Source of the DNA: Planctomycetota bacterium
GTDB lineage: Bacteria > Planctomycetota > MHYJ01 > JACQXL01
Direction: 5' to 3'
NCBI GenBank assembly: GCA_016208805.1
Contig: JACQXL010000051.1
Span: 1 to 17,801 of the forward strand
Length of the DNA stretch: 17,801 nucleotides
Shown here: positions 1 through 5,769 of the stretch, one piece after another
Layout: each line of letters opens with the position of its first letter
Position numbering within the stretch: the stretch's first letter is position 1
The notes under the pieces: model-generated
Database searches by the model: none
Told to the model about the DNA's origin: nothing
What the model saw: only the letters and a program-made list of their open reading frames with translations
Program-made: the position numbers and the translations under genes

Positions 1-1
1 C

Positions 2-712
2 CATCTCTTAATCGTGGGCGACAAGGGCGTCAGGTATCTGGAAGACGACGGTAAATCGTTTGATTACCTGCCCGGCGTTTCCAACGAGATGAAATTCGCC
101 GAGGCCGAAAAGGTGGCCGATTATGCCTACGGCTTCAGTGTAAAGCACAATATTGGCAAGATTATTGTTGCCTATGCCAAATTCCACTCCTTTGCCCGTC
201 AGGAAATAGATACCCAGGTTCTTTTGCCCTGCGGATACCTTTTTGACAAGACCACCCGCCCGAACGACGCAGTCGGGCAGGCAGCCAGTCCCGTTTATCC
301 CGTCGGGGCACTTACGGAGCCGCAGCGGAGTCCCGCTACTTATTGCGGGATGCGGAAGAACCCAACCGGGCAGACTATGGCGCCAGCAGACCGGCAGACT
401 GGGAAACCGGCCGACTGGCAGGCGCCGTCCATCACCTTTGAGCCGTTCCGGGACAAGGTAGTGGATACCCTGATAAATATGTGGTGGGCGCTCAAGATAT
501 ACGATATCTTCTGGCAGAGCAAACTCTCGGAATTAGCCGCCCGGGCAATGCATCTGGACGGCTCTATGCAGGAACTCAAGGAGATGAAATCGGCCGTGCA
601 ACTCCAGTATTTCCGCGGCAAGCACGAAATCGCCGACCGCAATATCCGCGATATCTTCGGCGGCCGAAGGGTATTGATGAAAAAAGAACCATACCACGAA
701 AACACGAAATGA
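2..712 (+). CDS. atpG: F-type ATP synthase gamma subunit, 5'-truncated by window edge
   Basis: Gamma is the central rotor shaft of the F1 part of ATP synthase. The frame is already open at base 2 (residues HLLIVGDKG precede the first GTG at 14), so the gene starts outside the window and codons 2-13 belong to it. The visible part runs from the central alpha/beta domain into the C-terminal rotor helix, where KLSELAARAMHLDGSMQELK matches the family's 'SEHAARMxAMxxAxxNA' region. Between these lies a proline- and glycine-rich stretch of about 55 codons (roughly 255-430) that I cannot align to gamma subunits and that is made of hairpin-forming DNA. The last residues (HENTK) and the stop codon are encoded inside a palindromic repeat at 693-761, so the natural C-terminus was probably replaced. 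The next gene is beta, the usual order of atp operons. Family call is from motif recognition; confidence is good but not absolute. Confidence 0.8.
   Translation, partial: HLLIVGDKGVRYLEDDGKSFDYLPGVSNEMKFAEAEKVADYAYGFSVKHNIGKIIVAYAKFHSFARQEIDTQVLLPCGYLFDKTTRPNDAVGQAASPVYPVGALTEPQRSPATYCGMRKNPTGQTMAPADRQTGKPADWQAPSITFEPFRDKVVDTLINMWWALKIYDIFWQSKLSELAARAMHLDGSMQELKEMKSAVQLQYFRGKHEIADRNIRDIFGGRRVLMKKEPYHENTK
255..430. repeat. Hairpin-rich in-frame insert inside the gamma subunit gene
   Basis: This stretch adds low-complexity residues (Pro, Gly, Ala, Gln, Thr) to the gamma protein without breaking the frame. Visible hairpins are GCCCGA...TCGGGC (259-264 with 272-277) and TCCCGC...GCGGGA (331-336 with 345-350). 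It falls between the central domain and the C-terminal helix, a place where extra length could be tolerated. It is either an inserted palindromic element that stays in frame, or an expanded linker. Boundaries are approximate. Confidence 0.5.
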
Positions 713-761
713 CCAAAACACGAAACCATTTCGTGTCTTCTGGTTTTCGTGCTTTCGTGGT
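693..761. repeat. 69-bp near-palindrome spanning the atpG stop and atpD leader
   Basis: Two 33-bp arms (693-725 and 729-761) separated by 3 bp are complementary at about 26 of 33 positions, counted by eye. The sequence is built of repeated ACGAAA words. The left arm supplies the last codons and the TGA stop (710-712) of the gamma gene, and the right arm ends just before the AAAGG ribosome binding site of the beta gene. It should form a long hairpin in the mRNA between gamma and beta and could affect their relative expression. Confidence 0.8.
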
Positions 762-772
762 AAAGGTTATCT

Positions 773-2170
773 ATGAGAAAAGAGATGCTTAAAGATACCA
801 TGCTAAAGGCGGGACGGGTAACCTCGGTCCAGGGACAGGTGGTGGATGTCCAGTTTACAGCCGGGGTGGAACTGCCGGCGATTTACGAACTGATGGAGAC
901 CATCGCGCACGACGGCCGGCTCATTCCGCTGGAAGTTGTGGAACACAGCGGTACGACCGTAGCCAAATGCATCGCCCTCACTCCCACCCACGACCTCCAG
1001 CGCAGCGCATCGGTCAAAGCCACCGGCGCGCCCATTAAGACCCCGGTCGGCCAGGCCGTTTTCGGCCGGTTGATGAACGTCTTAGGCCAGCCCATTGATA
1101 AAAAGGGCGAGATTGTCGCCGACCAGTACCTGCCCATCCGCCAGCCCGCCAAACTCGGCGTCCAGGTCCAGCGTGCCAGTCTTAAATACGAACTGATGCA
1201 GACCGGCATAAAGATTATTGATTTATTATTCCCGCTGGTCAAGGGCACCAAGACCGGCCTGATGGGCGGCGCCGGCGTCGGCAAAACCGTCCTGGTCCTG
1301 GAACTCATTCATAATGTCGGCGGCAAGCAGGGCGGTATCTCCATCTTTACCGGCGTGGGCGAGCGTATCCGCGAAGGCAACGAACTCTACGACGAATTCG
1401 TCAAGGCCAGGATGCTTGACAAAGTTATCATGGTATTCGGCCAGATGAACGAATCGCCAGGCGCCCGCTTTGAGGTCGCCCAGACCGGCGTCACCATCGC
1501 CGAACACTTTCTGGACCAGAATAAGGACGTCCTACTCTTCGTGGATAACGTCTTCAGGTTCGTCCAGGCCGGCAGCGAACTCTCCACCCTGTTAGGCCGG
1601 ACCCCGTCGGAGACCGGCTACCAGCCGACCCTCTTATCCGAGATGAGCAGTTTCCAGGAACGGATTCGCTCCACGGCCAACGGCTCCATCACCGCCATTC
1701 AGGCCGTCTATATCCCGGCCGACGACCTCTCCGACCCGGCCGTGGTCTGCACCTTCGGCTATCTGGATTCCATCGTCGTGCTCTCACGTGAACGGGTCCA
1801 GCAGGGCTTTTATCCGGCCATAGACCCGTTGTCCTCGTCCAGCGCGATGCTTACGCCGGATATTGTCGGCCACCGCCATTATAACGCCGCCCAGGAAGTC
1901 CTCAAGATGCTCAATAAATACGAGGAACTAAAACGCATCGTCGCCGTAATTGGAGTTGAGGAAATCTCCAAAGAAGACCGAATAATATATGAGCGGGCCA
2001 GGAAACTCCAGAACTTCCTGACCCAGCCCTTTGTCACCGGCGAACTCTATACCGGCAAGAAAGGCGAGTATGTGCCGGTGGAAAAGACCATTACCGGTTG
2101 CGAGCGCATCTGCGCGGGCGAGTTTGACAAACGCTCGCCCGATGCCTTTTATATGATTGGCGCTCTTTAA
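773..2170 (+). CDS. atpD: F-type ATP synthase catalytic beta subunit
   Basis: This is the catalytic subunit of F1 and is of normal length (465 residues). The start at 773 is supported by AAAGG six to eight bases upstream. The P-loop GGAGVGKT is at residues 165-172, the GER catalytic glutamate/arginine at 197-198 and the Walker B aspartate in LLFVDN at residue 258. The DELSEED region, which meets gamma and epsilon, reads EEISKED (396-402), so two acidic positions are altered. Some segments (PLSSSS, TPDIVGHRHY, TGCERI) look closer to the alternate 'N-ATPase' beta type than to standard beta, but the gamma-beta gene order is that of ordinary atp operons. No epsilon gene (atpC) follows: the next gene is a secretion ATPase. 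Epsilon must be elsewhere or absent. Function call is secure; subtype is a guess. Confidence 0.95.
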   Translation: MRKEMLKDTMLKAGRVTSVQGQVVDVQFTAGVELPAIYELMETIAHDGRLIPLEVVEHSGTTVAKCIALTPTHDLQRSASVKATGAPIKTPVGQAVFGRLMNVLGQPIDKKGEIVADQYLPIRQPAKLGVQVQRASLKYELMQTGIKIIDLLFPLVKGTKTGLMGGAGVGKTVLVLELIHNVGGKQGGISIFTGVGERIREGNELYDEFVKARMLDKVIMVFGQMNESPGARFEVAQTGVTIAEHFLDQNKDVLLFVDNVFRFVQAGSELSTLLGRTPSETGYQPTLLSEMSSFQERIRSTANGSITAIQAVYIPADDLSDPAVVCTFGYLDSIVVLSRERVQQGFYPAIDPLSSSSAMLTPDIVGHRHYNAAQEVLKMLNKYEELKRIVAVIGVEEISKEDRIIYERARKLQNFLTQPFVTGELYTGKKGEYVPVEKTITGCERICAGEFDKRSPDAFYMIGAL

Positions 2171-2231
2171 GTAAACTGATTAAGCGGATACAGCGGATAA
2201 TAATCAGATAAATCCGTTCAATCCGCTTACT
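2170..2231. repeat. Intergenic inverted repeat, AGTAAAC/GCGGATTAA family, copy A
   Basis: The element starts in the last base of the atpD stop codon with AGTAAACTGATTAAGCGGAT and ends with ATCCGCTTACT, 19 bases before the next start codon. The inner arms pair at about 15 of 19 positions by eye. Related elements lie at 5690-5752 and 17189-17274, each directly before a gene. Confidence 0.7.
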
Positions 2232-2249
2232 GAATAAAGGATAAAAGTT

Positions 2250-4502
2250 ATGGTTACCAAAAGCGAACTGGACTTAGGCGCCCATCTGGTTGATGCCCAA
2301 CTGATTACCAAAGAATCGCTGGACCAAGCCGTGGAGGAATGCCGCCGCAACCCTTCCGGCATCCCGCTTCTGACCTGCCTGGTCAAGATGAAGGTGGTCA
2401 AAGAAGACCGGATGCTGGAAACCCTGGCCCAGCGGCTGGACCTCCCGCTGATTCGGCTCAAAGACCTGCCCATAGAAAAAACGCTTATCACCAAAATACC
2501 CGTCCGGTTCGTCACCCACTACAAGTTTATGCCCACCAAACTCGCCAGTAAACCGGATAGTAGAGGCCTTCTGACCATTGCCGTGGCTTCCCCGTTGAAT
2601 ATCCGGGTGATAGACGAACTCCGGCTCCACCTCGGCTACGACGTAGAAACCGTCCTGACGCCCTCCGAAGACCTGATGACCGCAATGAAGAAATACTACG
2701 GCCTGGCCGCCGACACCATTGAAAAGATTCTGACCACTTCTACCAAGGACGGCTCCGCCTTCATCCCGCCCGAGGCAAACCAGGAAAAAGTGGAAGACAT
2801 AGAAAAACTGGCCGAAGACGCCTCCGTTATTAAACTGGTCAACCAGATACTGCTGGAAGGCCACAAAAGCCGGGCCACCGACATCCATCTGGAACCATAC
2901 CGGGGCAAGATTAAACTCCGCTACCGCGTGGACGGCGTGCTTTACGATGTCAATGTCCCGCCGGCCATCAAGAACTTTTACCCGTCCATCATCTCCCGTA
3001 TCAAGATAATGTCCAACCTCAACATCGTGGAACGGCGTCTGCCCCAGGACGGCCGCGCCGCGGTCAAGACCGATAAAGGCAATATTGACCTGCGTATCTC
3101 GGTCATCCCCACCCCCTATGGCGAAAGCGTCGTCATCCGGATGCTCCCGACCCGGATGCTCTATGCGCTGACCGATTTGGGCATCTCGCTCGCCGATGTC
3201 AAGATTCTGGAAACGCTACTGGATAAACCGCATGGCATTATCTTTGTCACCGGCCCGACCGGCTCCGGCAAGACCACCACCCTCTACGCCTCGCTCAACA
3301 AACTCAATACGCCCGATGTCAAGATTCTGACCATAGAAGACCCGATAGAATACGAGATGGAAGGCATCACCCAGATACAGGTCCTGCCGGAGATAGACCT
3401 GACCTTCGCCCGCGGCCTGCGCTCTATGCTCAGGCACGACCCTGATGTAATGATGGTCGGCGAGGTGCGCGACTTTGAGACCGCCGAAACCACCATCCGG
3501 ATTGCACTGACAGGCCACCTGATATTCTCCACGCTCCACACCAACGATGCGGCCGGCGGCGTCACCCGCCTGCTGGATATGGGCGTGGAGCCGTTCCTGG
3601 TCGCCTCGTCCGTGGAGGCCTTCATCGCCCAGCGGCTGGTCCGGGTCATCTGCCCGGATTGCAAGGAAGAAGACAAGACCGCGCCCAAAGAACTGGTCGC
3701 CGAACTGGGCCGGGTCTATGGTATCGGCGCCGGCCGAGCCCCCAAAATCTATAAAGGTAAAGGCTGCGATGCCTGCAACTTCACCGGCTACCAGGGCCGG
3801 ACCGCTATCTACGAAATACTCCTGGTCGATGAACACATCCGAAAACTGGTGCTCCAGAAATCATCGTCCGAAGAGATTAAAAAGGCCGCTATTGCCGGCG
3901 GGATGAAAACACTCCGGCACGACGGCTGGCAGAAGATTACAGCCGGCCAAACCACGCTGGATGAGGGGCTTCGTGTTTCGCCGTCCGACCCTTTACCCTC
4001 CGTAGCCTCCATCGGAACGAAGCAGGGCGGCTCTACGGCGGGCGCGCCCGCCATAGCTAAAGAGACGGCTGGCAAGCATTTTCCCGACCATAGCGTCGGG
4101 GAGGAATCAGATACAGCCCAGAGAACCTACAAACGGCTCCAGACCCGTGTCCCGCTGGAATATGCACTTTACAAGACCTCGTTGAACAGTAAGGAAGAAC
4201 TATTCCCCAAATTCATCAAGATCGTGGCTACGGACATCAGCGCCAGCGGCGTGCAGTGGCTGTCAACCGAGGCGGTCCTGCCCGGCGCGATTGTCAAACT
4301 CAAACTCTATCTGCCTTCCGTGCCGGAGATAGAATGCCTGGTCCGGGTCGTCCGGGTGGAGGAACACAAAGCGGAGGCGGGCGACGTGCACGGTGGTCAG
4401 AAACCGCATTATCTGATTGCCTCGTATTACCTGGACATAGAAAGCGCGGACAAGGCGCACATAGACCGCTTCATCGCCACCGAGATGATGGCGTCAGAGT
4501 AA
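2250..4502 (+). CDS. gspE: GspE/PilB-type secretion or pilus assembly ATPase with C-terminal PilZ domain
   Basis: This is a hexameric cytoplasmic motor ATPase that powers a type II secretion system or type IV pilus. Residues about 10-160 form the MshEN/T2SSE N-terminal region. The ATPase core has Walker A GPTGSGKTT (335-343), the Asp box ILTIEDPIEYE, and Walker B region DVMMVGEVRD (399-408). A zinc-binding tetracysteine is formed by C468/C471 and C506/C509. The core ends near residue 577. A linker (578-624) encoded by hairpin-rich DNA leads to a PilZ domain (625-745) with both c-di-GMP motifs, RxxxR (R629-R633) and DxSxxG (D662-G667). At 750 residues it is about 180 longer than usual GspE. 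Direct fusion to PilZ suggests control of the motor by c-di-GMP. No other Gsp or Pil gene is nearby, so GspE, PilB and MshE cannot be told apart. Confidence 0.92.
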   Translation: MVTKSELDLGAHLVDAQLITKESLDQAVEECRRNPSGIPLLTCLVKMKVVKEDRMLETLAQRLDLPLIRLKDLPIEKTLITKIPVRFVTHYKFMPTKLASKPDSRGLLTIAVASPLNIRVIDELRLHLGYDVETVLTPSEDLMTAMKKYYGLAADTIEKILTTSTKDGSAFIPPEANQEKVEDIEKLAEDASVIKLVNQILLEGHKSRATDIHLEPYRGKIKLRYRVDGVLYDVNVPPAIKNFYPSIISRIKIMSNLNIVERRLPQDGRAAVKTDKGNIDLRISVIPTPYGESVVIRMLPTRMLYALTDLGISLADVKILETLLDKPHGIIFVTGPTGSGKTTTLYASLNKLNTPDVKILTIEDPIEYEMEGITQIQVLPEIDLTFARGLRSMLRHDPDVMMVGEVRDFETAETTIRIALTGHLIFSTLHTNDAAGGVTRLLDMGVEPFLVASSVEAFIAQRLVRVICPDCKEEDKTAPKELVAELGRVYGIGAGRAPKIYKGKGCDACNFTGYQGRTAIYEILLVDEHIRKLVLQKSSSEEIKKAAIAGGMKTLRHDGWQKITAGQTTLDEGLRVSPSDPLPSVASIGTKQGGSTAGAPAIAKETAGKHFPDHSVGEESDTAQRTYKRLQTRVPLEYALYKTSLNSKEELFPKFIKIVATDISASGVQWLSTEAVLPGAIVKLKLYLPSVPEIECLVRVVRVEEHKAEAGDVHGGQKPHYLIASYYLDIESADKAHIDRFIATEMMASE
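3980..4110. repeat. Hairpin-rich linker DNA between GspE and PilZ domains
   Basis: The DNA encoding the interdomain linker holds several inverted repeats: a perfect 16-bp palindrome GGCGGGCGCGCCCGCC at 4037-4052, CCGTAG...CTACGG flanking it on the left (about 3999-4037), and CCCGAC...GTCGGG (4083-4088 with 4095-4100). It is in frame and adds Ser/Gly/Ala/Pro-rich residues. It resembles the insert in the gamma gene in character. Confidence 0.55.
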
Positions 4503-4552
4503 TCCCGGCGGTCCGGTGTCAAATCCAAAATGAGCACCTTCCCGACCGTTCA

Positions 4553-4636
4553 CCCCGTTAGAGGCTGGTCGTCTAAAGGCAATTCTTTTGCTTAACTCTT
4601 TAATATATAAGTGATTACAAAATGCCTCTAACGGGG
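4553..4636. repeat. MITE-like element with 13-bp perfect inverted ends
   Basis: CCCCGTTAGAGGC at 4553-4565 is repeated as its exact reverse complement GCCTCTAACGGGG at 4624-4636. The 58 bases between are AT-rich and have no coding frame. Size and structure fit a miniature inverted-repeat element or a strong hairpin downstream of gspE. I see no clear target-site duplication. Confidence 0.65.
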
Positions 4637-4655
4637 CAGGCCCGCATAAAACCGA

Positions 4656-4689
4656 GGGTGGGGGAGGGGGGACGGGGGGGTATCCCCCC
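4656..4689. other. G-quadruplex-prone G-rich tract overlapping a G7/C6 hairpin
   Basis: On the + strand there are four G-runs of 3, 5, 6 and 7 bases (4656-4680) separated by loops of 1, 1 and 2 bases, which meets the usual G-quadruplex pattern. The last run can instead pair with CCCCCC at 4684-4689 across a TAT loop. The two structures would compete. Confidence 0.6.
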
Positions 4690-4754
4690 ATGCCTTACCC
4701 TGATATGTAACATCACACGCCCTGATACACAATGTACCGTTAGCCCATACATAG

Positions 4755-4798
4755 CGTCAGGTCAGTCCGCGCATACCGTCAGGTTAGTCCGTGCATAC
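4755..4798. repeat. Two tandem copies of a 22-bp unit
   Basis: Bases 4755-4776 and 4777-4798 are adjacent copies differing at two positions (unit begins CGTCAGGT and ends GCATAC). A decayed third copy may precede them near 4738-4751. There are no spacers, so this is not a CRISPR array. Confidence 0.7.
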
Positions 4799-4808
4799 CG
4801 GTGGTTTT

Positions 4809-4974
4809 GAGGTGTTGATGTTTAGTAATAGGTGATATATACTATGCCTGCGGTTGATTTATGGTAAGGCAACGAACCGTATATAACATTCCTTACGCCG
4901 ACCTGTGGTGAGGATACGAACCATACGGTCTATGCCCTTTGGGGGGTGGATGTTTAGCAATAGAGGTGTTGATT
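4809..4974. repeat. Degenerate direct repeats
   Basis: GATGTTTAGTAATAG at 4817-4831 recurs with one change at 4949-4963, next to GGTGTTGAT in both places (4811 and 4965). Inside, TGGTAAGGCAACGAACC (4862) recurs in altered form at 4906. No coding frame is evident. It looks like decayed repeat DNA. Confidence 0.45.
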
Positions 4975-5050
4975 TCTCCAGTCCCGCTACCCCATCTAAA
5001 AACGCCTGTTATTTGTTGATTTTAATTAATCCGGGGATAAAATACCTGCT

Positions 5051-5149
5051 ATGCCGATGCCGTTAACCAAGGAAAAGGCCAAAGAAAATCTTGCCGAACT
5101 GATAGCCAAGTTTGAACGGGAAAAAGCCGCCGGTAAGCGATTGTCTTGA
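5051..5149 (+). pseudogene. Truncated N-terminus, possibly of an Eco57I-like restriction-modification methylase
   Basis: A 32-codon frame starts at ATG 5051 and reads MPMPLTKEKAKENLAELIAK followed by FEREKAAGK and an early stop. From memory this resembles the first helix of Eco57I/type IIG-like N-6 DNA methylase proteins ('...KEKAxENLxxLIxKFEREKxAGK'), where the sequence normally continues into YNE...TRKDFI. Here it stops and runs into repeat DNA. It is therefore likely a broken gene start left after an insertion or deletion. The match is weak because only about 30 residues are available. Confidence 0.4.
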
Positions 5150-5174
5150 CAAAACCAGCGGAAGTAAGTATAAA
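5146..5174 (+). promoter_or_regulatory. Near-consensus sigma70-type promoter
   Basis: TTGACA at 5146-5151 and TATAAA at 5169-5174 are separated by exactly 17 bases, a 6/6 and 5/6 match to the consensus. Downstream there is no convincing gene but a run of hairpin elements (5226-5410). It may drive a short structured RNA, or may be left over from a lost gene. Transcription start would be near 5181. Confidence 0.5.
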
Positions 5175-5225
5175 TATTGCAGCGAATAAGCAACTTGTTA
5201 CTGAACTCTTGCGAAACGCCCCCTC

Positions 5226-5316
5226 TGTCATTCTGAACGGAGCGAAGCGGAGTGAAGAATCTGCATTTTATGAGGGTTTGGGACGAGATTCTTCGCCCTA
5301 CGGGCTCAGAATGACA
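5226..5316. repeat. 91-bp palindromic repeat with TGTCATTCTGA ends
   Basis: TGTCATTCTGA (5226-5236) and TCAGAATGACA (5306-5316) are perfect inverted ends, and GAAGAATCT (5254-5262) pairs with AGATTCTTC (5286-5294) inside. I recognise this general sequence type as a dispersed palindrome seen in many environmental bacterial genomes. Five T residues follow at 5318-5322, so the hairpin could also terminate transcription. Confidence 0.75.
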
Positions 5317-5341
5317 CTTTTTGGGTGGTTTATTTCCCAAT

Positions 5342-5410
5342 TATAGTTCGGCTGCCTGTGAAGTTGCAGCCGACTATAGTTGGCAGTATTCCGCTAAAGC
5401 GGAACTGCCA
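5342..5410. repeat. Two adjacent hairpins
   Basis: The first hairpin uses TATAGTTCGGCTGC (5342-5355) with GCAGCCGACTATA (5365-5377). The second uses TGGCAG..TTCCGC (5381-5394) with GCGGAACTGCCA (5399-5410) around a TAAA loop. Both are intergenic and non-coding. They may be one compound palindromic element. Confidence 0.65.
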
Positions 5411-5689
5411 CACTATCGGCCACATTCCGGCAGAATCAGTTTAATCGGATTACCGGGATAAAAATCTGCAAATTATGATAAAATATATTTCTGATGCTCA
5501 ATGTGCTGCTGGCGAAAATGGCCGGAAATGCAGGCGGCATCTGCGCTTTATTTTGCATAAATTCCGGCTGTCCCGACAGGAAAATATGCTTATTCCACGA
5601 GAAAACCATTGCCCGTAAATTTGTTAATGCTAAATATTATACCCAGAACACGCATCTGAGATGTTGCCACTCATAGTAATAATAATTCA

Positions 5690-5752
5690 AGTAAGCGGAT
5701 TGAGCCGATTAAGCGGAAAGAAATCCGTGTAATCAGTTTAATCCGTTTACTG
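5690..5752. repeat. Intergenic inverted repeat, AGTAAAC/GCGGATTAA family, copy B
   Basis: AGTAAGCGGATTGAGCCGAT at the left end pairs with the right end, which closes with AATCCGTTTACT; about 22 of 28 arm positions are complementary by eye and most of the others allow G-U pairs. It ends two bases before the AAGGAGGAGAGG ribosome binding site of the Rhs gene and is a relative of the elements at 2170 and 17189. Confidence 0.75.
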
Positions 5753-5769
5753 TAAAGGAGGAGAGGGAT

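Larger units (their letters stand above)
4503..5769. other. 1.27-kb gene-poor region made of repeats and hairpins
   Basis: I find no convincing intact gene here. In order it holds a small transposon-like inverted-repeat element, a G-rich tract, short tandem and degenerate direct repeats, a truncated gene start, a strong promoter-like sequence, three hairpin elements, and about 280 bases (5411-5689) in which I see nothing more than AT-rich sequence. The last element abuts the ribosome binding site of the large Rhs gene. It forms the left border of the toxin locus and looks like a sink for mobile elements. Confidence 0.7.

Noticed and set aside
340..801. Minus-strand 153-residue frame over atpG and the atpD leader
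   Set aside because: It is antisense to the gamma gene and reads through the palindrome; the + strand protein has clear family motifs.
773..2170. N-ATPase operon
   Set aside because: Beta comes first in N-ATPase operons, whereas here gamma precedes beta; only a few sequence features point that way.
2274..3836. Long minus-strand frames within gspE
   Set aside because: They mirror the codon bias of the ATPase gene and show no motifs or ribosome binding sites.
4553..4636. Integron attC site, because of the GTTAGAGG and CCTCTAAC ends
   Set aside because: attC sites have RYYYAAC on the left and GTTRRRY on the right; the order here is reversed and there is no cassette structure or integrase.
4755..4798. 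CRISPR repeats
   Set aside because: The two 22-bp units are directly adjacent without spacers and there are only two.
4622..4810. 62-residue + strand frame beginning in the MITE-like element
   Set aside because: It runs through the inverted repeat end, the G-rich tract and the tandem repeats; no coding character.
5146..5346. 66-residue + strand frame as a gene
   Set aside because: Its codons are almost entirely the promoter-like sequence and the 91-bp palindrome; translation would be of a repeat element.
5609..5636. Promoter TTGCCC-16-TAAATA upstream of the Rhs gene
   Set aside because: Weak match in AT-rich DNA; cannot be told from chance.
5494..5676. 60-residue + strand frame as a small gene
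   Set aside because: No ribosome binding site, no recognisable family and unlikely composition; it lies in AT-rich repeat-bordered DNA.
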